A stretch of 64,000 bases of DNA from assembly GCA_009760855.2 (NCBI GenBank), contig WPIO01000023.1, positions 5,384,501 through 5,448,500 on the forward strand. Direction: 5' to 3'. Position numbers and translations under genes: made by a program. Within the stretch, counting starts at the first letter, position 1. Every line of letters starts with the position of its first letter. The notes below the pieces were generated by a model, which did no database searches, was not told the DNA's origin, and saw only the letters and a list, made by a program, of their open reading frames with translations. This DNA comes from Cristatella mucedo (lineage: Eukaryota > Bryozoa > Phylactolaemata > Cristatellidae). Below, piece by piece: positions 13,509-22,783 of this stretch.

Positions 13509-15672
13509 ACGCTGACAGCCCACACTGACACCCCGTTATGCTAAGCAAGTCCAGCTACTTGCCTGAGCTTTATTTTTCAATTTAGCGATAGGTTTGCACT
13601 AGATTCTACTACTTGTCCTGCAGTAGTTCAATAGCAAGCAGGCACCGGGTGACAGCAGTAGATAGTTTTCAAGAATGCAAATCCTCATGAGCACAAAAAC
13701 AAATAGATCAGTTCGTTGTGATTGCATCAACCACCTTGAAAATGCAAGCGGAGAGCTTTAGGTGAGGAGGAGTGCACAACAGAAAAGCAGACCATTTTAG
13801 GGAGCTCGGCCAACTCGGAAAGAATCGGCAAATAATAATAATAATAATAATGCACTTGATAAAGCGCCCTCAGAGAACTTAATCTCTCTCTAGGCGCTTT
13901 ACATTTGCTGCAAAGGGAAATGCAATTGAATGGTAAGTAAAATCATGCTTGAAAAAAAAACAAAGTGAATAATATAGTTAGGGGTGACATGCACAGGGTC
14001 AGCATGCAAATGTGGCTAGTGGCAGCATGCACAGTGTCAGCACGAATAAGCACATGAAGGACGAATCACAGGGACCCACTAAATGCTGTCCTAAATAGGC
14101 GTGTTTTTAAGTTCCTTTTAAATGTGGTCAGGTCAGGGGATGTTCTGACACAGGTCGGGAGGGAGTTCCAGGCTTTGGGAGCATACGAACTAAATGCACG
14201 GTCTCCAAAGGATTTAAGGTTGGGTCGTGTTTAAGTGACAGATCGATGGACTGTCGAACATGCACAGCTATCGTCTTTGGGCCACGTGGGGGACTAAGCA
14301 TAACAACGGCTCATAAAAGGAAAGTCGTGCCACACATATATCTTGGCCAAATCTTTACATACTTTAAAGGGTGCACACAAACAGAAAATAAAAATGATTA
14401 AAAATAGGTTAAGGAGCAACAGAAACAAACGGATACCTTCCTACTTCCAGAGGCCTTAGGACTAGTCAGACATGAGATGCTCAGGCATGCTGATGGTGAC
14501 TGCTTGAGCACCACTGGCCGAAGACACCAATGAAAAACCAAAAAAGCCGTGTGCATTCCAACAGACGAATGAAAGCCATATACAACCATTAGAAAAAAAT
14601 GCGTTCGGCATGGTTGTCGCGGTTGAACTTGATGCTGCAGTCAATTAGGTGCAGATTCAAACAAACGACTCTGTATTGCCCTTTGGATTTGTTAGCAATT
14701 CGAACTCTATAACACACGACTGCATCGAACCATCCCTCCACAATAGCTGTATGGAGCATATCAACGATGCAGAAGCTTCCCTTTCAACAAGTAAAAGCCC
14801 AGATGGAGCAAAACACATTCCGGTACTAGATGAGCGGCCATGCACCGCGATAGCTTACCTTCAGTCCTCGGAGGATTTGGTATGCGATGAGCTGAACCTG
14901 TGATGGGCAAAGCATCTGAGCTGAAATTATCTTTGACAGATCGCCTCTCATGAGTTGACTAACTAAATATCTGTAAGTATGTAACACACAGTGATGATTA
15001 ACAATCTCAACAATCTTTCTGTCAGTTAAGAGGCCAGCAGGATGAGTCAGCCAGACAACCAAAGTCTAACACTTACATGTCATCAAGATGAGAGCTGTCC
15101 TGTGCAGGTGTGTATGCGTCCAGCAGCTTGATTACCTAGATGGACAAGCGACACAACGGCATCAAGACCAGAATCTGGTTACAAACTGCAGCCGTAAGCT
15201 ATTTCGCTGCGCGTCAGTTTACGTTTTCGTGATCCAGACACTTTAGAATTGTAATTTCCCTATACGCACGGCACGCATGCATGTCGCCTCGAAACGGTCT
15301 CGTTAGCTTCTTAATGGCAACTCTGTTGTTCGAAACCTCGTCAAGCGCAGAGCTAAAACCACCAGCGACCAGTGCTGAACATCGCTCATACAGGCAGAAA
15401 AGAAGATCAGCAAACAACCAATTACAGTTACCGAAAACTACGGTGTGAATTATCGCCAATATGTGCCTCTCGATGCGACAACGTTGACGGTGCATCTGTA
15501 CTTACCAAACCTGTCCGAAGGCACCCATACCCACTGGTTGCAGATCGCCGTACCTCGGCGGGACATGCCACAGTGTGCTATGCAGCTCGACCGTCTTGAA
15601 AGTATTGGCGTCAGTAGTCCGCCGGCTCTGTTTGAACTTGCTCTGTTTCAACTTGCTCTGCGTAGTTCCCAT
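2960..15672 (-). CDS. p38-type mitogen-activated protein kinase, 10 coding exons
   Basis: Ser/Thr kinase of the p38 stress-activated MAPK family, normally activated by MKK3/6-type kinases through dual phosphorylation. Exons on the minus strand: 15672-15506, 15352-15223, 15135-15077, 14970-14859, 13138-13109, 13017-12970, 5351-5237, 3716-3645, 3498-3337, 3216-2960. Every junction is GT-AG and phases agree, giving 383 aa (human p38-alpha has 360). Motifs seen: glycine loop GMGAFG (residues 48-53), VAIKK (catalytic Lys70), HRDLKPSN (Asp167), DFG (185-187), activation motif TGY (197-199), [18 protein letters not shown], and an acidic HDESDEP patch (about 330-336) where p38 carries its common docking site. 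The gatekeeper position (Thr106 in human p38-alpha) is Ser123, in IYLVSQLM. Exon 5 is only 30 nt. Intron 6 is 7.6 kb and full of repeats. The start ATG is preceded by an in-leader ATG-TGA. TGY excludes ERK (TEY) and JNK (TPY). I cannot say which p38 paralogue it is, so no gene symbol is given. Confidence 0.96.
4595..4853 (+). mobile_element. tRNA-headed SINE joined to a LINE A 3' end
   Basis: The left part (about 4595-4680) looks tRNA-derived, with an A-box-like GGGGTAAGGTGC and a B-box-like stretch ending CACTCGAGTCCT. From about 4685 it reads as LINE family A 3' UTR, including the AAAGCGCC...GGGTGCTTTATCA stem and an (ATT)n tail. It sits in p38 intron 7, antisense to the gene. It is either a composite SINE or a SINE fragment next to a truncated LINE. 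Confidence 0.65.
6070..6190 (+). mobile_element. Degenerate tRNA-like SINE head
   Basis: The words GTTTGGCCCAAGGGTAAGGTGC near 6073 and GGGGTCGAAAGAAT near 6122 resemble A and B boxes of the SINEs elsewhere in the window, and the end TGTAAATGAATTT resembles their 3' end. The body is too decayed for a firm call. It lies in p38 intron 6. Confidence 0.4.
6595..7592 (+). mobile_element. LINE family B, 3' half with RT C-terminal remnant
   Basis: The copy begins near the segment encoding NDDKTELLL (about 6650) and runs through the family B equivalent of the RT ORF C-terminus: [28 protein letters not shown] and TGPRLWNLL. It then enters the 3' UTR with GACTTTGTGGAGTTACAGAC near 7537 and a (CATA)n tail at 7564-7592. 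Frames are interrupted, and the element is 5' truncated. It lies in p38 intron 6, antisense to the gene. Confidence 0.85.
8027..8172. repeat. Tandem array of 35-bp palindromic units
   Basis: About 3.5 tandem copies of a 35-bp unit. Each unit is itself a perfect inverted repeat: arms TTGCTCCGTGTCT and AGACACGGAGCAA around the 5-nt spacer GGAGC, with AAGAA linking units. One arm carries a single change (CCGTTTCT near 8113). Transcribed RNA or single-stranded DNA could form a row of 13-bp hairpins. It lies in p38 intron 6. A satellite seed or a collapsed MITE-like element are possible origins. Confidence 0.9.
8821..9235 (-). mobile_element. LINE family A, 3' fragment
   Basis: This is the reverse complement of the family A 3' UTR: the stem-loop lies near 8835-8875, followed by the TGACATGCAC/GTCAGCATGC region and a decayed RT ORF C-terminus near 9040-9160. 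It is in p38 intron 6 in the gene's sense orientation. No (ATT)n tail longer than AATAATAA remains. Confidence 0.8.
9241..12160. other. p38 intron 6 interior, no gene
   Basis: Apart from the CA microsatellite at 9903-10000, I find no supported coding exon or RNA gene here. A C/G-richer part (about 11040-11800) has short open frames on both strands without recognisable domains. The span is spliced out between p38 exons 6 and 7. Confidence 0.5.
9903..10002. repeat. (CA)n microsatellite
   Basis: A run of about 100 bp of CA dinucleotides with a few CG interruptions after 9955. The overlapping open frames encoding Thr-His or Cys-Val repeats are artefacts of the repeat. Confidence 0.97.
12166..12252 (-). 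mobile_element. LINE family A tail
   Basis: Only the 3' terminus remains: an (AAT)n-like start, then ACTTGATAAAGCACC, the AGAGAACTCAATCTCTTTC inner stem and AGGCGCTTTA. It lies in p38 intron 6, sense to the gene. Confidence 0.75.
12571..12600 (+). repeat. G-run/C-run hairpin, G-quadruplex candidate
   Basis: GGGG, one T, then a run of about ten G, directly followed by TCCCCCC. It could form either a short G/C hairpin or a G-quadruplex. It is intronic in p38. Confidence 0.5.
13461..13508. repeat. (GA)n microsatellite
   Basis: An uninterrupted GA run of about 48 bp in p38 intron 4. On the gene's sense strand it reads as (CT)n. Confidence 0.97.
13831..14235 (-). mobile_element. LINE family A, 3' fragment
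   Basis: Starts (on +) with an (AAT)n tail at 13831-13851, then the reverse-complement stem-loop, the 3' UTR, and the last part of the RT ORF (the [18 protein letters not shown] segment near 14150-14215). It is well preserved and close to the copies at 26985-28996 and 39870-41533. It sits in p38 intron 4, sense to the gene, so its termination signals could affect p38 transcripts. Confidence 0.9.
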
Positions 15673-15760
15673 GCTCTTCGAAGCAGGTCTCACATGGACA
15701 GGCCAGCGGATAACGTGGCCGCCGCGGTCGCGGAGCGGAAGTAAAATGAACCTCGATGGG
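15673..15760 (-). promoter_or_regulatory. p38 leader/promoter with ETS-like site and start-stop uORF
   Basis: An ETS-type AGCGGAAGT lies at 15734-15742, about 62 nt upstream of the p38 ATG, in locally CpG-rich sequence. On the minus strand an ATG at 15694-15692 is followed immediately by TGA (15691-15689), a minimal start-stop uORF ending 16 nt before the p38 ATG. The transcription start is unknown; the uORF matters only if transcription begins upstream of 15694. Confidence 0.5.
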
Positions 15761-15902
15761 GGAAACCCGTGTCGAGCCGAATCCAGTTACGGCAGCGGGC
15801 ACGAGGCTCACTGGATGCAATCGCTATCAACTGGACGTCATAGGCGCGATAGGAGGGGCTACGTTAGTCACGCCCTCTCAGCAAAAGGTCAGCTAATTTG
15901 CC

Positions 15903-15912
15903 TATATAAAAG
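15903..15912 (+). promoter_or_regulatory. TATA-box-like element divergent from p38
   Basis: TATATAAAAG followed by GC-rich sequence, on the strand opposite p38 and about 230 bp upstream of its ATG. It could serve a divergent transcript. No convincing coding exon follows on the plus strand. Confidence 0.3.
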
Positions 15913-16095
15913 CGGGTTGCCCTGCCGCCATTGGCATCTGACAGTCCGGTGGCTTGAATTAGCTGGACGGATCCAGCCTGTGAGCTCGCAGCTGGTGTGA
16001 GGCGGCTCGCGGCTGCCAGCCAGCCAAAAGAGCAAAGCAAAGCAGGGCATATTGGCTGTCCGTCTGTCCCCTTTCGGGGTCGGAGGCTGCCTCGC

Positions 16096-16185
16096 TTAAT
16101 AATAACAATAATAATAATAATAAGATATGTGTATGGTACCCTAAGAGAACTATATCCCGATCTAGGCACTTTCGTTAGGCTGCAA
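16096..16185 (-). mobile_element. LINE family A tail, degenerate
   Basis: An (AAT)n run at about 16096-16122, then a diverged version of the inner stem (AAGAGAACTATATCCCGATC) and AGGCACTTT. Only the terminus remains. Confidence 0.6.
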
Positions 16186-16589
16186 TCGAGAGGCAATCGC
16201 CAAATGCCTGTAGTCAGTGAATAGGCGGGTGTGGAGTGGCGCGCCGTGCCGACTGCCAAGTTTTGATGAATTGGGTGGATTCAGAAGATTCGTGGGATTG
16301 GAACTTCCTCGACGATTACCGGCTCAGAAAAAAGCCTGCGCATACGCGTGACGTATGTGAATTATGCTGAGATCTTAGTGCCTACACTAGGAAGTCTCGT
16401 GTAGTAGCCAGAGGCAGTGGGCAGAGCCACAATTTTCATCAGAGAGTGGGCAAGACGGGCAAGATTTATATGCAGGCAGGGCCAGACCCGCAATTGACAA
16501 AGAATCGTAGTGCGAAATCTCAATGCTTCTTCGAAACGAGCTCGGCGGTTGCTCATTGAATGCAATTAAAGCATAATTTCTTCGCGGTG

Positions 16590-16645
16590 ACGGTCGCGGC
16601 GGCGGCGGCGGCGGGGGGGGGGTAGGGAAGGTAGGGTAGGTAGCC
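16590..16645 (+). repeat. GGC/G-run tract, G-quadruplex candidate
   Basis: A (CGG)n run merges into a run of about nine G followed by TAGGG and GTAGGG words. It meets the spacing expected of a G-quadruplex on the plus strand. No gene was found next to it. Confidence 0.5.
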
Positions 16646-17258
16646 CAGCTCACTGCCCCGCTGTAGGGGGATGCCCCCTTCCTCCAGGCTCCGCCACCAC
16701 TAGCCAGCGGCCCTGAACCGGTGACCCTAAAAACACTAAACCGTAAACCCGAAAAGATGCCCAAAACGTGTTTTTGTGCACCTAAAAGGTACTCACGATG
16801 CGCACGTATGCGCACGCAAAATGTTGCGATACATGTATGCCCACATTCTGCTACGATCAGCTTTCCTTTCACCTCCCAGCGACCTCCCTCGTCTTTGCCC
16901 TTCCGGTGCGCTTTGCCTGCTTGCCCGTGCTTGATTCAGTGTGCGTTACTAGCCACGTGTCCTATCGCCCGGCGACCATCAGCATCTTCATAGTTGCGTT
17001 AGCATGCTGGCTTAGGGGCGATAATGGTTTGCTTTCGCAAGCTCGATACGAAACTTGTCTCTAACCCTCGGTGTTTGACTCTCCTGCAGCGGGTGGTAAA
17101 GCACCTGAATAGAGCTTTCGTTCTGCTAAGCAAACGACCTACTGTTGCCATTGTTACAAACTAACAAGACTGTCGTTCTTTTTGCTATGGGCATGTCGGG
17201 TGATCACAGAAGGAACCGCATCGTCATACATCGATGTACGTGATTATGTGGATAAACA

Positions 17259-17262
<4 letters not shown>

Positions 17263-17298
<36 letters not shown>

Positions 17299-17348
17299 AT
17301 ATATATTGATATATTTATACATCGAGATATATATATATATATATATTC
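17263..17348. repeat. (TA)n microsatellite
   Basis: Two TA runs separated by TTGATATATATTGATATATTT-like sequence. The small Tyr-Ile open frame across it is a repeat artefact. Confidence 0.95.
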
Positions 17349-17772
17349 GGATGAGAAATCCACAGATTGAGACCCTTCGTCGCTGCAGCCCGCTGGAACG
17401 CAAGACATTCGCGAAGTTTCAACATCCGGATTTTTGCTGATTATAGATCCCTTTTCGCTGTGTAATCAATTGACAGAAAAAGCACTGGTGTGTAGCTCCG
17501 CGCAGACATTTTCCGCTAGACCTGGTTATTTTCCGATTTGCGACCGGCATGACGCGCAGGAACGGCGTTTAATGACCTATTCGACGAGGGGCGCGTTCCG
17601 CTGCCTCCTTCCGCTGCCATTCGCCTTGTTTTTGCTTTGGCGCAGCGTTTGGTCCGGACAACAATCTGATCGCCGGAAAAGCTCTAGCGAATTCGGTCAA
17701 CCCAATGATTCGGATATTATCCTGGTTTCTTTCCTTTAGATTTATTCTCTCCGAGCGCTTCATACTGTGGCT

Positions 17773-17998
17773 TCATCTTTTTACAGCCGCCATTCATTGC
17801 TCACTACCGTCATGCAACTCAACAACGCCTCTACTGCCCCTTTATGATTCAAGCTATACTTTTCACTTTCTGTTGGTCGCGCGAATCCGTTGGCTACCGT
17901 ATGCGTACCGAAAGCTACATTAAGTGCGCTTTGGAAATACTCTTCATTTCAACACGCACTTAGTCATTGTGACTTTGTGGAGTTACAGGCAGAGATAA
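17773..17998 (+). mobile_element. LINE family B 3' end
   Basis: Matches the last part of family B (compare 37950-38190): a pyrimidine-rich end, TTGGCTACCGTATGCG, ACCGAAAGC, then GACTTTGTGGAGTTACAGGC near 17971. Only the 3' UTR remains. Confidence 0.7.
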
Positions 17999-17999
17999 A

Positions 18000-18794
18000 T
18001 AACTAAATTACACAGCTGAATACTCAGTCGAATTTATACAGCGCTAAACATCTCGAAGGGATTGCTAAAGCTACAAAAAGATGAATAGGAAGTAAAAAAT
18101 CATAACGAATTCCACAAATCACGTTGTCGTAGTAGGCTGCCAAGTACAGCCAGTGTAATTCCTAATAGACTTTAGCTGATAAATCCACTTGGAATACTTG
18201 TGAATAATTTGTTCAACAGGCCTAAATTGCCATTATTTGCGACAGTATTTCGTGGTTTAAAAATGCAATCACTATTATGAACCTCTAAATATCGTCTTCG
18301 ATTACATAGTGTATTTCACAGGTCAATGACCAATAACCATTCATCCATCCCCCTAGCAACAGACCATATAAAGGATATTGCTAGCAATGGAAAAATAACC
18401 CTTCTGCTCATCAAGTTAAACCTGGGTTAACAGTATGGGTAACCTAATTTCGAACATCTTATAAGATTTGTCTAATTAAACTTTACTGAACTCTGGGCTT
18501 CTGCTCCGCTGGGAATTTACCAAAAGCTAGTAATAGCCGGGTATCGTGTGTCTAAAAAGTAACGCGAGGAGCAGCGAAAGTAGTTAATCTTTTGCAGTTT
18601 TTTAATCTTGAAGGATTATAAAATCCAAATTTTATCCAATATGATCGTATACTCTCCAGATTTACCAGATCTTTTGAGCTAATCGGATGCTATAGGCTGA
18701 TATTTTTACTTATTGCATAATTGTGTTGACGTTGCCAACAGCTGAAGCGAGAATTTATGGCGTATGTAGCGAGAATAAACTGGTGTTCAGTTAA

Positions 18795-18795
<1 letters not shown>
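18000..18795. other. AT-rich intergenic sequence, nothing recognised
   Basis: AT-rich, without long open frames or similarity to the LINE or SINE families seen elsewhere in the window. Confidence 0.5.

Positions 18796-18800
<5 letters not shown>

Positions 18801-18881
<81 letters not shown>
18801..18881. repeat. (AG)n microsatellite
   Basis: About 80 bp of uninterrupted AG dinucleotides. Confidence 0.97.
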
Positions 18882-18886
<5 letters not shown>

Positions 18887-19254
18887 TTGAAAATAGTCTA
18901 TTAATTTCGGTGACGGCGAAAAGGTTGGTGGTAGTAGACAGAGAACGGTACGATGTGTGGCTCTTGACACATGCTGGTTCTTGGCACATTAGTCGAAAGA
19001 CGTCTTCAGGTTGATACAGTGTGACGTCCTAGTTTAGATCTCCATATCTGGACGTTGTTGAAACTAGAGCTCGATTTTTAAGGGCGGAAAATATCTTGAA
19101 GAAAATTTATTGATGCACTAGTGCAAAAAGCGAAATTAAGCACATGCCTTCCGTAGCATGAAAGAGCCTGCGCTCGACCAGCGATCCAGAGGCTGGCGTC
19201 TGTTGTATGACGTCATCTAGTGAGCCACAAGATCCGCAGCAGGTTTCGGGAAGC

Positions 19255-19640
19255 AATAATAATAATAATAATAATAAATTTGATATAGCACTCTCAGATA
19301 ATTCAATTTATGTTTTGCACTTTGCTGCAAAGGAAGCATGATTGAATGGTTAGTGATAGCAATGCTCGATAAACAATAAAAATAACTTGGTTAGGGATGA
19401 TATATGCACAGCGGTCACCATTCAAGTTAGGTTAGTGGCAGCATGCACAGTGTCAGAAAGCATAAGCTCACAAAGAATCGCAGGGACTCACTAAATGCAA
19501 TGATAACTAGATGCGTTTTTAGTTTCCTTTTAAAAGTGGTCTAGTCAGGGGATGTCGTGACACAAGTCGGAAGTGAGTTCCTGGCTTTGGGAGCAAACTA
19601 AAGGCACAGTCTCAAAAATATTTGAGGTTTTAACGAGGTA
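19255..19640 (-). mobile_element. LINE family A-related 3' fragment
   Basis: An (AAT)n tail at 19255-19276 is followed by a diverged reverse-complement stem-loop, the GTTAGTG/GTTAGGG-type 3' UTR words and a decayed ORF end (GACACAAGTCGGAAGTGAGT near 19559). It is more divergent than the copies at 13.8 or 28 kb and groups with those at 8821 and 50553. Confidence 0.7.
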
Positions 19641-19779
19641 AACAATTAAATTTCGAAAATCGGGTGGTACGGTGCTTTACGGACCTTTTTCCGAAATGAG
19701 GTCGCTTATTACTGGGGATTTATTGCGCATTAAGCGAGAATTCCTAAGACAAGCGTTAAATTGAGCCGCCGGAGTTATA

Positions 19780-20050
19780 ATAGGCCCGATGACCACTAAG
19801 TTTGAGAGAATCACAGCAAAGCTTGAGTGAGAACGCACTGAGCGGTTCGAGACAATGCTGGGAATACCAAACGAGCGGGTACTCAGCTCGCAGCTACCGC
19901 CAAACAAGCGGCGTCTCAGCTCGTGGCCCCGGGCTCCGCGGCGGCCCCGGGCAGTTTTCTTTTGTTAATGCATTCAAGTATCTTAGCAACAGCAGCAACA
20001 TATAGGAATGCATTTGAACTAAGATAACGGAGCGATAATAGGTACACACT
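19780..20050. repeat. Dispersed repeat of unknown class, copy 1
   Basis: Similar in the same orientation to 50316-50550: shared words include GGCC[CT]GATGACC, TTTTCTTTTGTTAA, GGAATGCATTT and GCGATAATAGG. This copy has an extra GC-rich insert (about 19865-19950). Both copies touch LINE A 3' fragments but on opposite sides, so the segment is not simply part of that LINE. Confidence 0.5.
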
Positions 20051-20311
20051 ATCATAACTAATATGCAGGTTACTAGTCGCCGGCGTATCTGAAACCGCCG
20101 CTGAAGTGGCCGACCCAGCAGCCCGAAGCGATAAGCGTTTATATGTCCAGACGCGTACTTTTTTTATACGCTCCATGGTCAAAGAACAAACAGATAAACA
20201 GTTCAAAGTTATCAGTTTTTGTATACGATGTTTGCAAGACCTTCGGTTTTCGGAAGAGAATTCTGCAACGGACAAGGAACGCGCGTAGCACGCTCGGTTT
20301 CCGAAGGCGAG

Positions 20312-20515
20312 AATGCGCAATGTAGTGTATCTCCGTCTGTAACTCAACAAAGCCACAAAGTCTATGTGGGGGTTACGCAGGAGAGTTTAGCGTAGCGCAC
20401 TCACAGCCTAAGCGGTTTTTGGTACGCGGCAGCCAACAAACTTTATCTCACGCAACAAAGAGAAAGTGGGAAGCATAGCAGAGTCAGAAGAGCAGTTGAG
20501 GCAGTGAGTACTTAC
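20312..20515 (-). mobile_element. LINE family B 3' end
   Basis: This is the reverse complement of the family B terminus: GTATCTCCGTCTGTAACTC, then CACAAAGTC, GTTACGCAGGAGAGTTT, and the pyrimidine-rich part as GAGAAAGTGGGAAGCATAGC. Only the 3' UTR remains. Confidence 0.8.
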
Positions 20516-22337
20516 CAGCCGGAGCCCGAGCGGATCGCATCGGATTGCCAGTGCAAGCGGCTGATTACGAGGCTGCTATCGAGCATGTTTCCTGCCAATC
20601 TCTTAGTGATGCGAAATGGAGAGGCATGCACCAAGAAATTAGACGGACTTTGAAAGTGGGGGTGTTATTGTTTGCTGTCGCGATCTGCTATCGTCCGTGA
20701 GTATGTGATTATTGGATCTGCTATTTGGACTAGATGTAAGTACTTCGGGTGCATAGTTCCACCCGTTTTGGTCACTTAGAGGTTTGGGCTAGTCCACCGG
20801 TACATATGTGGTGTTGCGTACGAACTACTTGAGCATTTGTGCCACTTCCGGAGTTTGTGTCTGTTTCCACTTCCGGAGCAGCAGAATTATAGCTGTTTAA
20901 TTCACCTGCTATTCATGCTCTGGCCACACAACTTACTTTCATGCTGTCCGAGCATATGCAGCAGCTTAGGTCTAGTCGCCTCACTGATTTGCTTGCTCGT
21001 TGAGCAGATTTAGCTGTCTGGGTCTGGCAGCCTGAGAACATAGCACATGCTTGCAAAAACGCAGACGCGCGCAAAGGGAATAGCCAGCGGGGAACACAGC
21101 CACTAGAATGTCTAATTATAATGGCCGATCGATCGATCGCCAGTTCAAGCGGCTCAATCCGAAGCCATAAGCTCAATCCAAAGCCTGGACACGAACAAAC
21201 GCCAGATTGAGTTCATCACCGACTTGCTTGCAGAGGGTAACTCAGGCAGAAACATTACGATGATGGTGATGCGGGCGGCCGAATACTCAATTTTTGGGCC
21301 GCATCTGATCGGCCGCCACTGCCGAACTTCGCAGCGGGCACGCGCGGTTGCACACCCGTGATCTCAGATCGCAGTGGCCTCAAATGAAGCAGAAAAATTG
21401 GCAATGTTTCGCATAGTTTTCTTTTACTAAGTCGGAGAAGCTACGGTTCCGTAGCGCTTACGTGGACGCGTGCATGGCCAGAGCCAAATGAGCCGCGCTC
21501 GCATTATGCAAACTTTCGCTCTTTCGGCGAACTTGAAGCTCTCGGAAGTCTCAAGTCTTTGTCAGCGGCATCGTTGGTTTGAAAATGTGAGCGCCCAATT
21601 GAAAATTGAAATCACGTTTATCTGCTGCCATTACCCGAGACTAGAAATATTCACGACATATTTAACAACGCCATTGTCCTGCTGTTTCAGCTACAGCGAC
21701 GGTAACGAGAGACGGACGCAAGCTTTGCATTGTGCCGGAGACGCAAAACGCGATTGAAAGCGATCGGTTGTGGCTCACTTTATCATGCCGCGGAAGGCAC
21801 AAAAAAAGAAGATCGACGCGACACACCTATGCAAGTGAATCCAAAGGATTCGTGGCAAACATCTGGAAAAAAGGTTCAAGAAAAAGCGCAAAAGTGCAAA
21901 ACCACAAAGTTGAAATAAATTGGAGAGCTTAAATCTAAAAGCAACCTGGATGGCTTGAACTGCGGTCGAGCCGAGGGAGAACGTTTTAACTGTTTTTTCC
22001 TAAAATACTGAAGCAAGCAGTTTTGGCGTTCTAATGCCTGAAAATGTCATGCGTGAAAAACAAACAAGATTTAATACTAGTTATTCCTATAAAGTGCCAT
22101 CAGATACGTTCTTTTACTTCAGCAATGCCTTATCCATGAAGAGCTCAGCATTTTGCACGAAATAGTCTCGCTGTACCAACCAAAGTGGTGGACGCTGAAA
22201 TCAAATCAAGGCTAACAATTTGATAGTTTTAAGGATCGTGTATTTCGTAATATTTTTTATATGTGAGATATCTCTGTCTACTTTTTATTTTATAAAAGAC
22301 TAAGTGCATCTTTCGCTCTAGTTGAACTTCGGTTCCT
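20516..22337. other. No gene recognised
   Basis: Two ETS-like CACTTCCGG words (about 20842 and 20869) and GATCGATC repeats near 21127 are present. Open frames at 21470-21930 are short and resemble no family I know. Part of this span may be distal promoter of the gene starting near 22340. Confidence 0.4.
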
Positions 22338-22473
22338 ACTTCCGGTGGCGTCTGCAAGCGTCTCTTGACTTCCAGCGTTTGTGCTGAGCAGCTTGGACCA
22401 AGAGAGCCTCTAACCCGACGGCGTTCTTTTATCCGCACGAGGTGTCTTGAAATCACAACGGACCTCCCGCACT
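22338..22473 (+). promoter_or_regulatory. Core promoter and non-coding leader exon of the 22.8-26.3 kb gene
   Basis: A perfect ETS/GABP word (ACTTCCGGT, reverse ACCGGAAGT) at 22338-22346 is followed by about 125 nt lacking any ATG, then a consensus donor (ACT/GTAAGT, GT at 22474-22475). A pyrimidine-rich acceptor TTCTTTTTTAG ends at 22710, giving an intron of about 237 nt. No TATA box was seen. The transcription start is inferred. Confidence 0.5.
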
Positions 22474-22783
22474 GTAAGTTAATTTGAGTGAATAGGGTCG
22501 CATTTAGGCAGATGGATAACGCGTTAAGGTGTGCAAATACCTGACCGATATTAAAGGAATATAGGAATTTGAAATTTGCCTGCTGGGTCCGAGAGACGCA
22601 CATATTTCCCAAGCTAGTCGGACGTCACAAGACTAACCAGAGTACAAAGCGTGTATCAAGTTTAATAACTGTCATTATGTTTAAATGTTTTTAAAATTCT
22701 TCTTTTTTAGGCTCTTTATTGCAGAGATTAAAAGACGCTTTTGAAAGAGCTCAACCAGTTCGACCGTTTGAGCAACGATTGCT

